Assembly (NCBI GenBank): GCA_963813485.1
Contig: CAWEZE010000008.1
Coordinates: 30,188 to 94,187 of the forward strand
From: DASQUK01 sp963813485
Lineage (GTDB): Bacteria; Actinomycetota; Acidimicrobiia; Acidimicrobiales; VFJN01
Direction of reading: 5' to 3'
Length of the DNA stretch: 64,000 nucleotides
Part shown: positions 7,826 through 14,721 of the stretch, in pieces
How positions within the stretch are numbered: the first letter of the stretch is position 1
Layout of the letters: every line of letters starts with the position of its first letter
Made by a program: the position numbers and the translations under genes
The notes under the pieces: model-generated
Told to the model about the DNA's origin: nothing
Databases searched by the model: none
What the model saw: only the letters and a program-made list of their open reading frames with translations

Positions 7826-8604
7826 CAGCCACCCCCGCTGGACATGTGCGTGCTACGAACGAGCGTGACCTCTCCCTGGCGCACCGCCTGGATGAGCGGC
7901 TCCCGCAGCGCCGGGTCGGCGATGGTCACAGTGATCGTCAGTTCGCCAGAGGTGCCGAAGGACCCGCCGTCGTGCGCCGCAGCGTCGACGATCTGCACGC
8001 CCTCGGCCACAGCCGCGGTGCCACCGTCGTCGGTCACGAACACGTCGACGAGGTCGCCGCTGCGCAGGCGCCCGTCCACCGCCCGATCCCGGGCGACCGA
8101 GAACGACAGCTCCGCCGCAGGGCTCGACTGCCCCGGATCGCTCACCTGGCCGAGCTGCACCAGCTCGCCGTCACCAATCGGCCCCAGCGCCACCCGCCCC
8201 TCGATGCCCGAGGCGTCGGTGAACGCGACCGCCGACAGGCCCGCCGGCAGGTCGATCGGCTCGAAGCGGATGTCGTCGGCGGTCAGCGACTGGCCGGGGA
8301 GAATCGGCCGGGCCGCCACCGCATAGGGCCCGTCGTCCCCGCCCGAGGCCTGCTGCCAGGCTGCGAAGGTGCACACGCCGGCGACGGCGACCAGCAGTCC
8401 GCCGACGATGGCGCGGGCGCCGGGCAGACCCATCCGCCGGTCGACGATGCGGCGCGCGACGCCACCCGGCGCCGGGACATCGACACCGTTGCCGCGGCGC
8501 GTCATGACCACCGCGTCACCGCTGTTGCCGCTCGCGTCACCATCGCGTCCGTTGAGCACCTCCCCCAGCGGTCCGGCGCCCCAACAGCCCGATCGCCCCT
8601 TCAC
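7825..8604 (-). CDS. SAF-domain CpaB/RcpC-like pilus assembly protein
   Basis: A 259-residue protein with a basic cytoplasmic N-terminus, one membrane helix (GARAIVGGLLVAVAGVCTF, about residues 62-82) and an extracytoplasmic SAF domain beginning YAVAARPILPGQSLTADDI. A CpaB-type domain with GDLVDVFVTDDGG follows. CpaB proteins are thought to bind cell wall or carbohydrate and support Tad pilus assembly. It is the first gene of the operon. The start is GTG at 8604; an in-frame ATG at 8505 (MTRRGNG) is an alternative. The 97-base space to the divergent HTH gene must hold the operon promoter. Confidence 0.8.
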   Translation of the reverse strand: MKGRSGCWGAGPLGEVLNGRDGDASGNSGDAVVMTRRGNGVDVPAPGGVARRIVDRRMGLPGARAIVGGLLVAVAGVCTFAAWQQASGGDDGPYAVAARPILPGQSLTADDIRFEPIDLPAGLSAVAFTDASGIEGRVALGPIGDGELVQLGQVSDPGQSSPAAELSFSVARDRAVDGRLRSGDLVDVFVTDDGGTAAVAEGVQIVDAAAHDGGSFGTSGELTITVTIADPALREPLIQAVRQGEVTLVRSTHMSSGGG

Positions 8605-8701
8605 TCACTAGGCGTGAGCAAGCGACTACACCCTAGCCGACCACTTCGGCTCCGGTGAGAATTAGACCGAAAGATGCCAAAACACCACGCGAGGGGGTAA
8701 G

Positions 8702-8953
8702 GTGTGTGCCGTGAACACCGACGAGACGGAGTGGCTCTCGACTCAAGAAGCGGCGCGTCGCCTCGGCATCACGCCCCGCACCCTGTATCGCTTCATCGAT
8801 CATGGCGAGCTCCCCGCCTACAGGTTCGGCCGGGTCATTCGGCTCCGGGCGCACGAAGTCGACGACTTCATCGGCCGGTCACGCATCCAGCCGGGCGAGC
8901 TCGAGCACCTCTATCCCGAGCCTGCCACCCGCGGTAGCGACGACGACGTCTGA
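8702..8953 (+). CDS. Small excisionase/MerR-type helix-turn-helix DNA-binding protein
   Basis: An 83-residue protein with one winged helix-turn-helix of the HTH_17 (excisionase/BldC-like) type: WLSTQEAARRLGITPRTLYR, then IDHGELPAYRFGRVIRLRAHEV, and an acidic tail. Such proteins bind DNA as transcription factors. The start is GTG at 8702, four bases after GAGGGGG; GTG at 8711 is an alternative. It is divergent from the Tad operon, so it is a candidate regulator of it, but that is inference from position only. It is not an obvious phage excisionase, since no integrase is nearby. Confidence 0.8.
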   Translation: MCAVNTDETEWLSTQEAARRLGITPRTLYRFIDHGELPAYRFGRVIRLRAHEVDDFIGRSRIQPGELEHLYPEPATRGSDDDV

Positions 8954-9485
8954 GCCTCCACCTCGCCGGCGGGCGGGCGGCGGCGGCGACGGCTGGCAGG
9001 ATCAGCTCGAGGGGCACTGGCACGGCTGGCTCCGATCGCTCCGTGATCTCGTGCTCTACCTGGAGACCGGCGTGGCTTCGCAGCGGTTCTTCTCTCGCTG
9101 GCATTGCGATCTCGGCATGTTCCTCGCCGAATCCTTCACCGGGCTGGGTGTCACAGAAGTGGCGCCTGGAGGCTGGGCCCAAGAGGCCGGCGTGCAAGCA
9201 GGCGACCTCGTTCTCTACGTCGACAGCCTCCCGATCTTCGAGCGAACCGACCTCTGGCCATTTCAGATCAGCCGCCGGCTAGGCGATCGCCTCACCATCG
9301 AGGTGGCACGAAACGGCAGCCGCGTCCAAGGCGAGGCCCCGTTGCGCCGCATCGCCACCGCCCCTGATGCACCACGGATCTTCACAGCCCGGACACGGTT
9401 GTCCCACCGGAATTCACAGGCTTGTCCTCTCGAAGCTCACAGCGCACCCGCCGTACCGTTCGCGGCATGCCGACGTTCGAGGTGA
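8802..9485 (+). CDS. PDZ-like domain protein, start uncertain (overlaps HTH gene)
   Basis: The frame holds GLGVTEVAPGGWAQEAGVQ, AGDLVLYVDSLPIF and GDRLTIEVARNGSRV, which is the PDZ fold pattern (ligand loop, GD-x-I/V, then R-x-G). Before it comes WQDQLEGHWHGWLRSLRDLVLYLE, which also looks coding. The only ATG is at 8802, inside the HTH gene and one frame over; GTG at 9072 or ATG at 9117 would cut into the domain. A +1 shift near 8950 would fuse it to the HTH gene, in the same direction as most breaks in this window. The last 40 codons look non-coding. It may be a decayed gene. Confidence 0.45.
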   Translation: MASSPPTGSAGSFGSGRTKSTTSSAGHASSRASSSTSIPSLPPAVATTTSEPPPRRRAGGGGDGWQDQLEGHWHGWLRSLRDLVLYLETGVASQRFFSRWHCDLGMFLAESFTGLGVTEVAPGGWAQEAGVQAGDLVLYVDSLPIFERTDLWPFQISRRLGDRLTIEVARNGSRVQGEAPLRRIATAPDAPRIFTARTRLSHRNSQACPLEAHSAPAVPFAACRRSR

Positions 9486-9697
9486 TGCTGCGAGACCGGA
9501 GCGTCGAGACGGTCGACGGCGCCGACGCCTACCAGCAGGAAGGCCCGATGACCACGTTCTTCCGGCGTGGCGACGGCCGCGGGGTCATCGACTCCTGGAG
9601 CACGAGGATCGCCAGCTTCCGCACCGCCGATCTCCTCGCGGTTCGGCGCTGCGAGGCAGCTAGTCGATGCGCTGAGCAGCTCCGGACCGCGAGCTGA
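9467..9697 (+). CDS. Small hypothetical protein
   Basis: A 76-residue protein starting MPTFEVMLRDRSVETVDGAD, continuing AYQQEGPMTTFFRRGDG and RTADLLAVRR. It looks like a small beta-rich domain, with no signal peptide and no membrane helix. The first 60 residues have good coding character; the last 15 (CEAASRCAEQLRTAS) less so. No clear ribosome-binding site precedes the ATG. I do not recognise the family. It is convergent with the next minus-strand gene. Confidence 0.5.
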   Translation: MPTFEVMLRDRSVETVDGADAYQQEGPMTTFFRRGDGRGVIDSWSTRIASFRTADLLAVRRCEAASRCAEQLRTAS

Positions 9698-9709
9698 TCC
9701 GCGCATCGA

Positions 9710-10309
9710 TCAGCCGTCGACGACCACCTCCTGGATGGCGCCAACCGGGACGTAGGCCGTGACGGCAGCGGCCCCGCCGGCCACCCGCACCGCTACGACG
9801 TCCTGACCCACCGACCGGAGTGCACCGGCGACGGAGTCGTCGCCTCCCGCCATCACCAGCAACACCGCGGCCCTTTCGGCCGCCAGGCCGGCCAAGACGT
9901 CGACGAGGCGGAGCGCGGTGGCGATCGACCGGTCACCTATGGTCGACGCCTCACCCGGAAGAGTGCGCACCGACGTCACCGCGGCCAGGGCGACGAACAC
10001 GTCGGAGTCGGCCGACCGAAGGGCCACGAAGTCGGAGCCCAGCGCCCGGACCTCGCCTCGGTGCCGGCGCCCGCCCCGAACGTGCACCGCGACCGAAGCG
10101 CCACGCTCGGCGACATCCGCCAGCACGCCCGCAAGGCTTCCCTCTTCCTCTGCCTGGTGCCGCAGCCAACGCTCTCGGGCCCGCGACTGGGCCGCCTCGT
10201 CGACGCGCGCGTCGGCAGCCCAGCGGTCGATCCGAGCGGCCAGACCCTCGCCCAACAGGCCGCCGACGATCGCCGTTTCGTCCGAGTCGCCTGCCGATGG
10301 CCGGTCCAC
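9710..10309 (-). CDS. Conserved-looking hypothetical protein with Sm-like middle segment
   Basis: A 199-residue soluble protein with an acidic helical N-terminal third (ERWLRHQAEEEGSLAGVLAD). A middle segment, SVAVHVRGGRRHRGEVRALG then SDFVALRSADSDVFVALAAV, has the strand pattern of a small beta-barrel (Sm- or YlxS-like). An Ala/Val-rich C-terminal domain ends YVPVGAIQEVVVDG. The ATG start is supported by codon use, and there are no membrane segments. I cannot name its function; RNA or nucleotide binding is a guess from the barrel pattern. Confidence 0.6.
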   Translation of the reverse strand: MDRPSAGDSDETAIVGGLLGEGLAARIDRWAADARVDEAAQSRARERWLRHQAEEEGSLAGVLADVAERGASVAVHVRGGRRHRGEVRALGSDFVALRSADSDVFVALAAVTSVRTLPGEASTIGDRSIATALRLVDVLAGLAAERAAVLLVMAGGDDSVAGALRSVGQDVVAVRVAGGAAAVTAYVPVGAIQEVVVDG

Positions 10310-10390
10310 GGGATCGGGACGCTACAGGGCGTGGGAGGTCGGTCCCCCGGCAAAGGCGTTTACCACGCCCGGCTCGTCGGGGAACGATGA

Positions 10391-10492
10391 GTGCATGACA
10401 CGACATTCGCCGAGGCGCGCGAGCAGCTGTCCTCGTGCGGCGAAGATTTGACCAGCGCATGGGACGACTTCATCTCCAAGGTCGACTGCTGA
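10391..10492 (+). CDS. Possible 33-codon ORF or gene remnant
   Basis: In the 241-base space before phoH there is a short frame beginning with GTG directly after an in-frame stop: VHDTTFAEAREQL, then SSCGEDLTSAWDDFISKVDC. Its composition is protein-like, with few of the Arg/Pro/Gly runs that mark shadow frames here, but no ribosome-binding site is evident. It may be a tiny protein or the relic tail of a lost gene. Nothing else is seen in this space apart from the phoH promoter candidate. Confidence 0.2.
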   Translation: MHDTTFAEAREQLSSCGEDLTSAWDDFISKVDC

Positions 10493-10535
10493 CCGAGGCC
10501 TAGAGACGGGCCCGCGGGGTCGTCGAGCGAGGGCC

Positions 10536-10541
10536 TAGGCT
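10536..10541 (+). promoter_or_regulatory. Candidate -10 element for phoH
   Basis: TAGGCT fits the actinobacterial TANNNT -10 pattern and ends 9 bases before the phoH GTG. No Shine-Dalgarno stretch lies between, so a leaderless or nearly leaderless phoH transcript is plausible. This is inference from spacing only. Confidence 0.3.
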
Positions 10542-10550
10542 GGGTCTCTC

Positions 10551-11567
10551 GTGGCGACCACGCAGGTCAAGATTTCCGTACCCGGCAACCATCTCATGGT
10601 CGATCTCCTCGGCCAGCGCGACGAGCTGCTGCGCGTGGTCGAGTCGGCATTCGAGGGGGTCGAGATCCACGTGCGGGGCAACGAGATCGCCATCGAGGGC
10701 GACGAGGCCGACCGCGTGGGCCAATTGTTCGAGGAGCTGGTCCTGCTGCTCGAGCGGGGGCAGCGGCTCGAGCCGGCCAGCGTCGTGCGCACCATCGACA
10801 TGGTGCGCGCCGACCAGCGCCCCTCCGAGGTGCTCACCGCCGAGGTTCTGCGCTCCTCGCGGGGCCGCACGGTCCGACCCAAGTCGGCGGGCCAGAAGCG
10901 CTACGTCGACGCCATACGCGACAACGTCATCACGTTCGGCATCGGCCCCGCCGGCACCGGCAAATCCTGGCTGGCGGTGGCCATGGCGGTGCAGGCGCTG
11001 CAGGCCAAGGACGTCGACCGCATCATCCTCACGCGGCCGGCGGTGGAGGCCGGCGAGCGGCTGGGATTCCTGCCCGGCGACCTCGCCGCCAAGATCGATC
11101 CCTACCTACGGCCGCTCTACGACGCGCTCTTCGACATGGTCGAGCCCGAGGGCGCGCAGCGCCTCATCGAACGGGGGACGGTGGAGGTGGCACCGCTGGC
11201 GTTCATGCGGGGCCGCACGCTCAACGCCAGCTTCATCATTCTCGACGAAGCCCAGAACACCACGCCCGAGCAGATGAAGATGTTCCTGACCCGCATCGGG
11301 TTCGGCTCGAAGGTCGTGGTCACCGCCGACATGACCCAGGTCGACCTGCCCACCGGCCGCAGCGGCATGACGAACCTGGCCCGGACCCTCCAGGGCATCG
11401 ACGGCCTCGAGTTCGTGCACCTCACGTCGCACGACGTCGTCCGTCACAAGATCGTCCAGGACATCGTCGACGCCTACGAACGAACCGACAACCCCGTCGG
11501 CCTCGACCGCAGCGCCGAGCCCGAGCCGCCTCGACCACCCGACGGGCGCAGATCGCCCGGCACCTGA
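10551..11567 (+). CDS. phoH: PhoH-family ATPase
   Basis: The 338-residue P-loop ATPase has Walker A GPAGTGKSWLA near residue 130, Walker B FIILDEAQN, and the PhoH signatures TRPAVEAGERLGFLPGDL and NTTPEQMKMFLTRIG. The N-terminal 100 residues form the usual KH-like domain. Its exact role is unsettled; it typically neighbours ybeY and is linked to RNA metabolism. The GTG start has a TANNNT element just upstream. The stop overlaps the ybeY start by one base (TGATG), so phoH and ybeY are translationally coupled. Confidence 0.93.
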   Translation: MATTQVKISVPGNHLMVDLLGQRDELLRVVESAFEGVEIHVRGNEIAIEGDEADRVGQLFEELVLLLERGQRLEPASVVRTIDMVRADQRPSEVLTAEVLRSSRGRTVRPKSAGQKRYVDAIRDNVITFGIGPAGTGKSWLAVAMAVQALQAKDVDRIILTRPAVEAGERLGFLPGDLAAKIDPYLRPLYDALFDMVEPEGAQRLIERGTVEVAPLAFMRGRTLNASFIILDEAQNTTPEQMKMFLTRIGFGSKVVVTADMTQVDLPTGRSGMTNLARTLQGIDGLEFVHLTSHDVVRHKIVQDIVDAYERTDNPVGLDRSAEPEPPRPPDGRRSPGT

Positions 11568-12070
11568 TGGGCCCGCCCGACGGCGAGGTGGGCGAGGTGA
11601 AAGTGTTCGGCGCCGACGAGCAACAGGCGGCACCGGTCGATGTCCGGCGGTGGGTCGATCTCGCCCGGAAGGTGCTGCTCGCCGAGGGGGTCAAAGGCGA
11701 CGCCGAGCTGTCGCTGTTGTTCGTCGACGAGGACACGATCAGGGGCCTCAACCGACGCTTCATGGACGCCGACGGTCCGACGGACGTGCTGGCGTTTCCC
11801 ATCGACGATCCGCTCGACAACGCAGCGAGGCGCGCCGACACGAGCTCGCCGGGTCCCGAGCCGTTGCTGCTGGGCGACGTGGTGGTGTGCCCGGCGGTGG
11901 CCGAGCGCCAGGCACCGGAGCACGCCGGCAGCTACGACGACGAGTTGGCGCTGCTCGTCGTCCACGGTGTGTTGCACGTGCTGGGCCACGACCACGCCGA
12001 GGTTGACGAGGCGGCGGAGATGCAGGCCCGCGAGCGCGAGCTGCTGCAGCGCTTCCACCTGCGGAGGTGA
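11567..12070 (+). CDS. ybeY: Endoribonuclease YbeY, rRNA maturation
   Basis: A 167-residue zinc enzyme needed for 16S rRNA 3'-end processing and ribosome quality control. The metal motif HGVLHVLGHDH is intact (residues about 136-146), preceded by the family stretch GPTDVLAFP. Length is usual. It lies between phoH (one-base overlap) and the CorC-like gene (four-base GTGA overlap), the classic phoH-ybeY-corC order. Confidence 0.95.
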   Translation: MGPPDGEVGEVKVFGADEQQAAPVDVRRWVDLARKVLLAEGVKGDAELSLLFVDEDTIRGLNRRFMDADGPTDVLAFPIDDPLDNAARRADTSSPGPEPLLLGDVVVCPAVAERQAPEHAGSYDDELALLVVHGVLHVLGHDHAEVDEAAEMQARERELLQRFHLRR

Positions 12071-13455
12071 GGGAACTGCCGAGCACGATCGTCGCTGCGA
12101 GCCTGTCCGTGGGCGACCGATGGATGCTGGTCGCCATCGCCGCGCTGCTGCTCGTGACCATGCTCCTGGCCGGCGCCGAGACGGGACTCACCCGCATGCC
12201 CAAGTCGCGGGCCCAGACCCTCGACGCCGAGGGCCGGCGGGGCGCACGCAGGCTGCTCGAGCTGGTCACCCGGCCCGACCAGTTCGTGAACCCACTGATG
12301 TTCGCTCTGCTCGTCTGCCAGCTGGCCCAGGCAACCCTGGTGGGCATCGTCGCCGAGCGGCTGTGGGGGCTCGCCGGCCTGGCGATCGCCATGGCGCTCG
12401 ACATCGTCGTCGTGTTCGTCGTGACCGCATCGGCCCGCACCTGGGCGGTCCTCAACCCGGACCGCGCCGCACTGTTGGCAGCACGGCCCGTGGGCGCACT
12501 GATCCGGTTCCCGCTGCTCCGCCTCACCACCCGGGCGCTGATCGGACTGACCAACGTGCTGCTCCCGGGCAAGGGACTGAAGCAGGGCCCCTATGTGTCG
12601 GAGGAAGAGCTGCTGGCGGTGGCCGAGCTGGGCGTGGAGGAAGGCGTGATCGAGGAGCACGAGCGGGCCCTCATCGAGTCGATCATCGAGTTCGGGGACA
12701 CGGTCGTGCGGGAGGTCATGGTGCCCCGCCCCGACATGGTCACCGTGGGCCAGGACTTCCGGGTGGCCGACGTGATGGAGGTCGTCCTGCTCAACGGCTA
12801 CAGCCGGCTGCCGGTGGTGGGTGACAGCATCGACGACGTGGTGGGCATCACCTACGCCAAGGATCTGATGCGGGCCGAGCGCGACGGCGAGGAGGACCTG
12901 CCGGTGGCTCAGCTGGTGCGGGCGGCCCGTTACGTGCCCGAGACCAAGCGGGTCCCCGACATGCTGCGGGAGATGCAGCGGGACAAGTTCCACATGGCGA
13001 TCGTGGTTGACGAGTACGGCGGAACCGCCGGGCTGGTCACGCTCGAGGACATCATCGAGGAGCTGGTGGGCGAGATCGTCGACGAGTTCGACGTGGAGGA
13101 CCCGCTGGTCGAGCCCTTGGCCGGAGGCGGCGTGCGCGTGGATGCCCGCACGGCGCTCGACGAGGTCAACGAGCTGCTCCACGCCGAGCTGCCGGAGGGC
13201 GACTGGGACACCATCGGCGGCCTGCTCTACCACCACCTCGGGCACGTGCCCTTCGAGGGTGAGTCGGTCGAGGTGGACGGCTGGCTGCTCACCGCGCAGC
13301 GGATCCAGGGCCGGCGCATCGGCCGGGTGCGCATCACTCGCCAGGATGGTATGGAAGGGGCTGTGAGCACTCGCAGAGCACCCCGTCCGCCATCTCCCGG
13401 GGACATGCCCCCGGACGCCCGCGCTGCGGGCGAGCGACCGGCCCCGACCGGGTGA
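12067..13455 (+). CDS. CorC/HlyC-type CNNM + CBS membrane protein
   Basis: The 462-residue protein has a membrane-spanning CNNM (DUF21) domain with four helices (residues about 15-160) and two CBS domains (MVPRPDMVTVGQDF; FHMAIVVDEYGGTAGLVTLEDIIEELVGEI). A C-terminal CorC/HlyC domain (WDTIGGLLYHHLGHVPFEGE) follows. Relatives take part in magnesium/cobalt handling. The last 30 residues, from the V encoded at 13363, are Pro/Arg-rich and outside the domain; they may be a repeat-like cassette (see findings). The GTG start overlaps ybeY and the stop overlaps the next gene, both as GTGA. Confidence 0.88.
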   Translation: MRELPSTIVAASLSVGDRWMLVAIAALLLVTMLLAGAETGLTRMPKSRAQTLDAEGRRGARRLLELVTRPDQFVNPLMFALLVCQLAQATLVGIVAERLWGLAGLAIAMALDIVVVFVVTASARTWAVLNPDRAALLAARPVGALIRFPLLRLTTRALIGLTNVLLPGKGLKQGPYVSEEELLAVAELGVEEGVIEEHERALIESIIEFGDTVVREVMVPRPDMVTVGQDFRVADVMEVVLLNGYSRLPVVGDSIDDVVGITYAKDLMRAERDGEEDLPVAQLVRAARYVPETKRVPDMLREMQRDKFHMAIVVDEYGGTAGLVTLEDIIEELVGEIVDEFDVEDPLVEPLAGGGVRVDARTALDEVNELLHAELPEGDWDTIGGLLYHHLGHVPFEGESVEVDGWLLTAQRIQGRRIGRVRITRQDGMEGAVSTRRAPRPPSPGDMPPDARAAGERPAPTG

Positions 13456-13940
13456 CCCAGGACCGGGGCGACGACCGCGGGCAGGTCGGCGGCATCGAGG
13501 TGCTGCCGTTCGGACTGCTCGTGTTCGTCGTCGGGTCGCTCCTCGTCGCCAACGCCTGGGCCGTGATCGACTCCAAGCTGGCGGTGGACGCGGCGGCCCG
13601 CGAGGCCGCCCGCCACTTCGTCGAGGCGGACGTGCCGACCGCCCGCGACTTCGGCGAGGCCGAAGCTGCGGCACGCCGCGCGGGTTACGAGGCCCTGGCA
13701 GCGCACGGGCGCGAGGGCGCGCGCTCGACGGTGGAGCTGACCGACCTCGAGTCCCCCGGTGGGCAGGCCGGCTTCACCCGCTGCGCCCGGGCGACGTTCA
13801 CCGCCAGCTACGACGTGCCGGTGCTGAACCTGCCGTGGATCGGCGGCTTCGGCCCCGGACTGGACGTGGCCAGCCGCCACTCCGAACTGATCGACCCGTA
13901 CCGGGACGGCGTGCCGGGCAGCGCCGAGGCCTGCTCGTGA
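13452..13940 (+). CDS. TadE-like pseudopilin
   Basis: A 162-residue protein starting with a short leader containing GDDRGQVGGIEVLPFG, then one membrane helix (LPFGLLVFVVGSLLVANAW) and a periplasm-facing domain. The G-G-I-E junction and the following helix match TadE/TadG prepilin-like proteins, with glutamate at position +5 to +6 as in pilins. It is coupled to the CorC-like gene and the next gene by GTGA overlaps. It lies 5 kb from the main Tad operon and on the opposite strand, yet probably serves the same pilus. Confidence 0.72.
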   Translation: MTQDRGDDRGQVGGIEVLPFGLLVFVVGSLLVANAWAVIDSKLAVDAAAREAARHFVEADVPTARDFGEAEAAARRAGYEALAAHGREGARSTVELTDLESPGGQAGFTRCARATFTASYDVPVLNLPWIGGFGPGLDVASRHSELIDPYRDGVPGSAEACS

Positions 13941-14374
13941 GCAGCGCAGCACGCGAACGGGATCGCGGTAGCGCCCTCATGCTCATGCCGGCTGGCCTAC
14001 TCATCGTGCTCGTGCTCGCTTCGATCGCCGTCGACATGTCGCTGGTCCACCTGCGCAAGCGGCAGGCGTTCGAGCTGGCGGCCGCCGCCGCCAACGATGC
14101 CGCCACGGCTGGAGTCGACCAGGGTCGCCTGCGAACGACCCATGAGTACGTCCTCGATCCCGACAGAGCCCGTACGGTCGTCGGCGACGTCCTGGCGGCG
14201 AGCGAACTGGCGCGCCAACTGGCCCGCCCGCCGGTGGTGACCGTCACCGGAGCCGGCGTCCGCGTGGAGCTGGCATTGGAGGCCGACTACATCTTCGCCG
14301 ATGTGATCCCCGGCGCCCCGGACGGCACCGTGGTCGCCGCCAGTGCCACCGCCACGGCCGTGCCAGCTCCCTAA
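13937..14374 (+). CDS. TadG/TadE-like membrane protein
   Basis: A 145-residue protein read from GTG at 13937 (VSSAARERDRGSALMLMPAG). It has a short leader with DRGSALML, one membrane helix (GLLIVLVLASIAVDMSLVHL), an Ala-rich helix (QAFELAAAAANDAATAGVDQG) and a small C-terminal domain. The RG-S-A-hydrophobic start and the helix with following N-D-A-A-T pattern match pilus-associated TadE/TadG-like proteins. It overlaps the preceding TadE-like gene by four bases, so both are probably made together as minor pilus components. Confidence 0.65.
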   Translation: MSSAARERDRGSALMLMPAGLLIVLVLASIAVDMSLVHLRKRQAFELAAAAANDAATAGVDQGRLRTTHEYVLDPDRARTVVGDVLAASELARQLARPPVVTVTGAGVRVELALEADYIFADVIPGAPDGTVVAASATATAVPAP

Positions 14375-14424
14375 CCGCTCCCTGTCTACTCGATATCTCT
14401 TGACAACTTTCGATCTTTTTAAGC

Positions 14425-14721
14425 ATGCTTCAGCACATGAGCATGCAGGTGACCGTCGCGCTCGACCCCGAGGGGCCGATCGCGGTCAAGACCGCCAAGG
14501 GCGCCGGCGACATCGCCCGGCTCCGCCTCGAGGCCGAGCGCCTCGAGCGCGCGGCCCATCCCGGGCTCGTCACGGTCGTCGGGCCCAGCCCGGCAAAGGG
14601 CGTCGACGGTGCGCAGGCGGATTGCAGCGCCGGCGGAGCGCCAGGACAGCGCCGAGGACCGAGCCGACGCGGGGGCCGAGGACGGGCCCCACGTCGAGCT
14701 CCGCACCCGGTTCGCCGGTGA
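14425..14721 (+). pseudogene. N-lobe of a protein-kinase-like gene, separated by a frame shift
   Basis: The first 50 codons encode a kinase N-lobe: MQVTVALDPEGPIAVKTAKG with the VAIK-like lysine, then DIARLRLEAERLERAAHPGL (the alpha-C glutamate and the HP-x-L turn). After about codon 55 the frame decays, and the C-lobe resumes one frame over. Possible starts are ATG at 14425, 14437 or 14443. The region just upstream is unusually AT-rich. It is best read with 14609-15829 as one gene whose frame changes between about 14590 and 14660 by +1. Whether that is a sequencing error or a true mutation is open. Confidence 0.6.

Noticed and set aside
8702..8953. Phage excisionase
   Set aside because: No integrase, attachment site or other phage gene is near. 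A chromosomal HTH_17 regulator is more likely.
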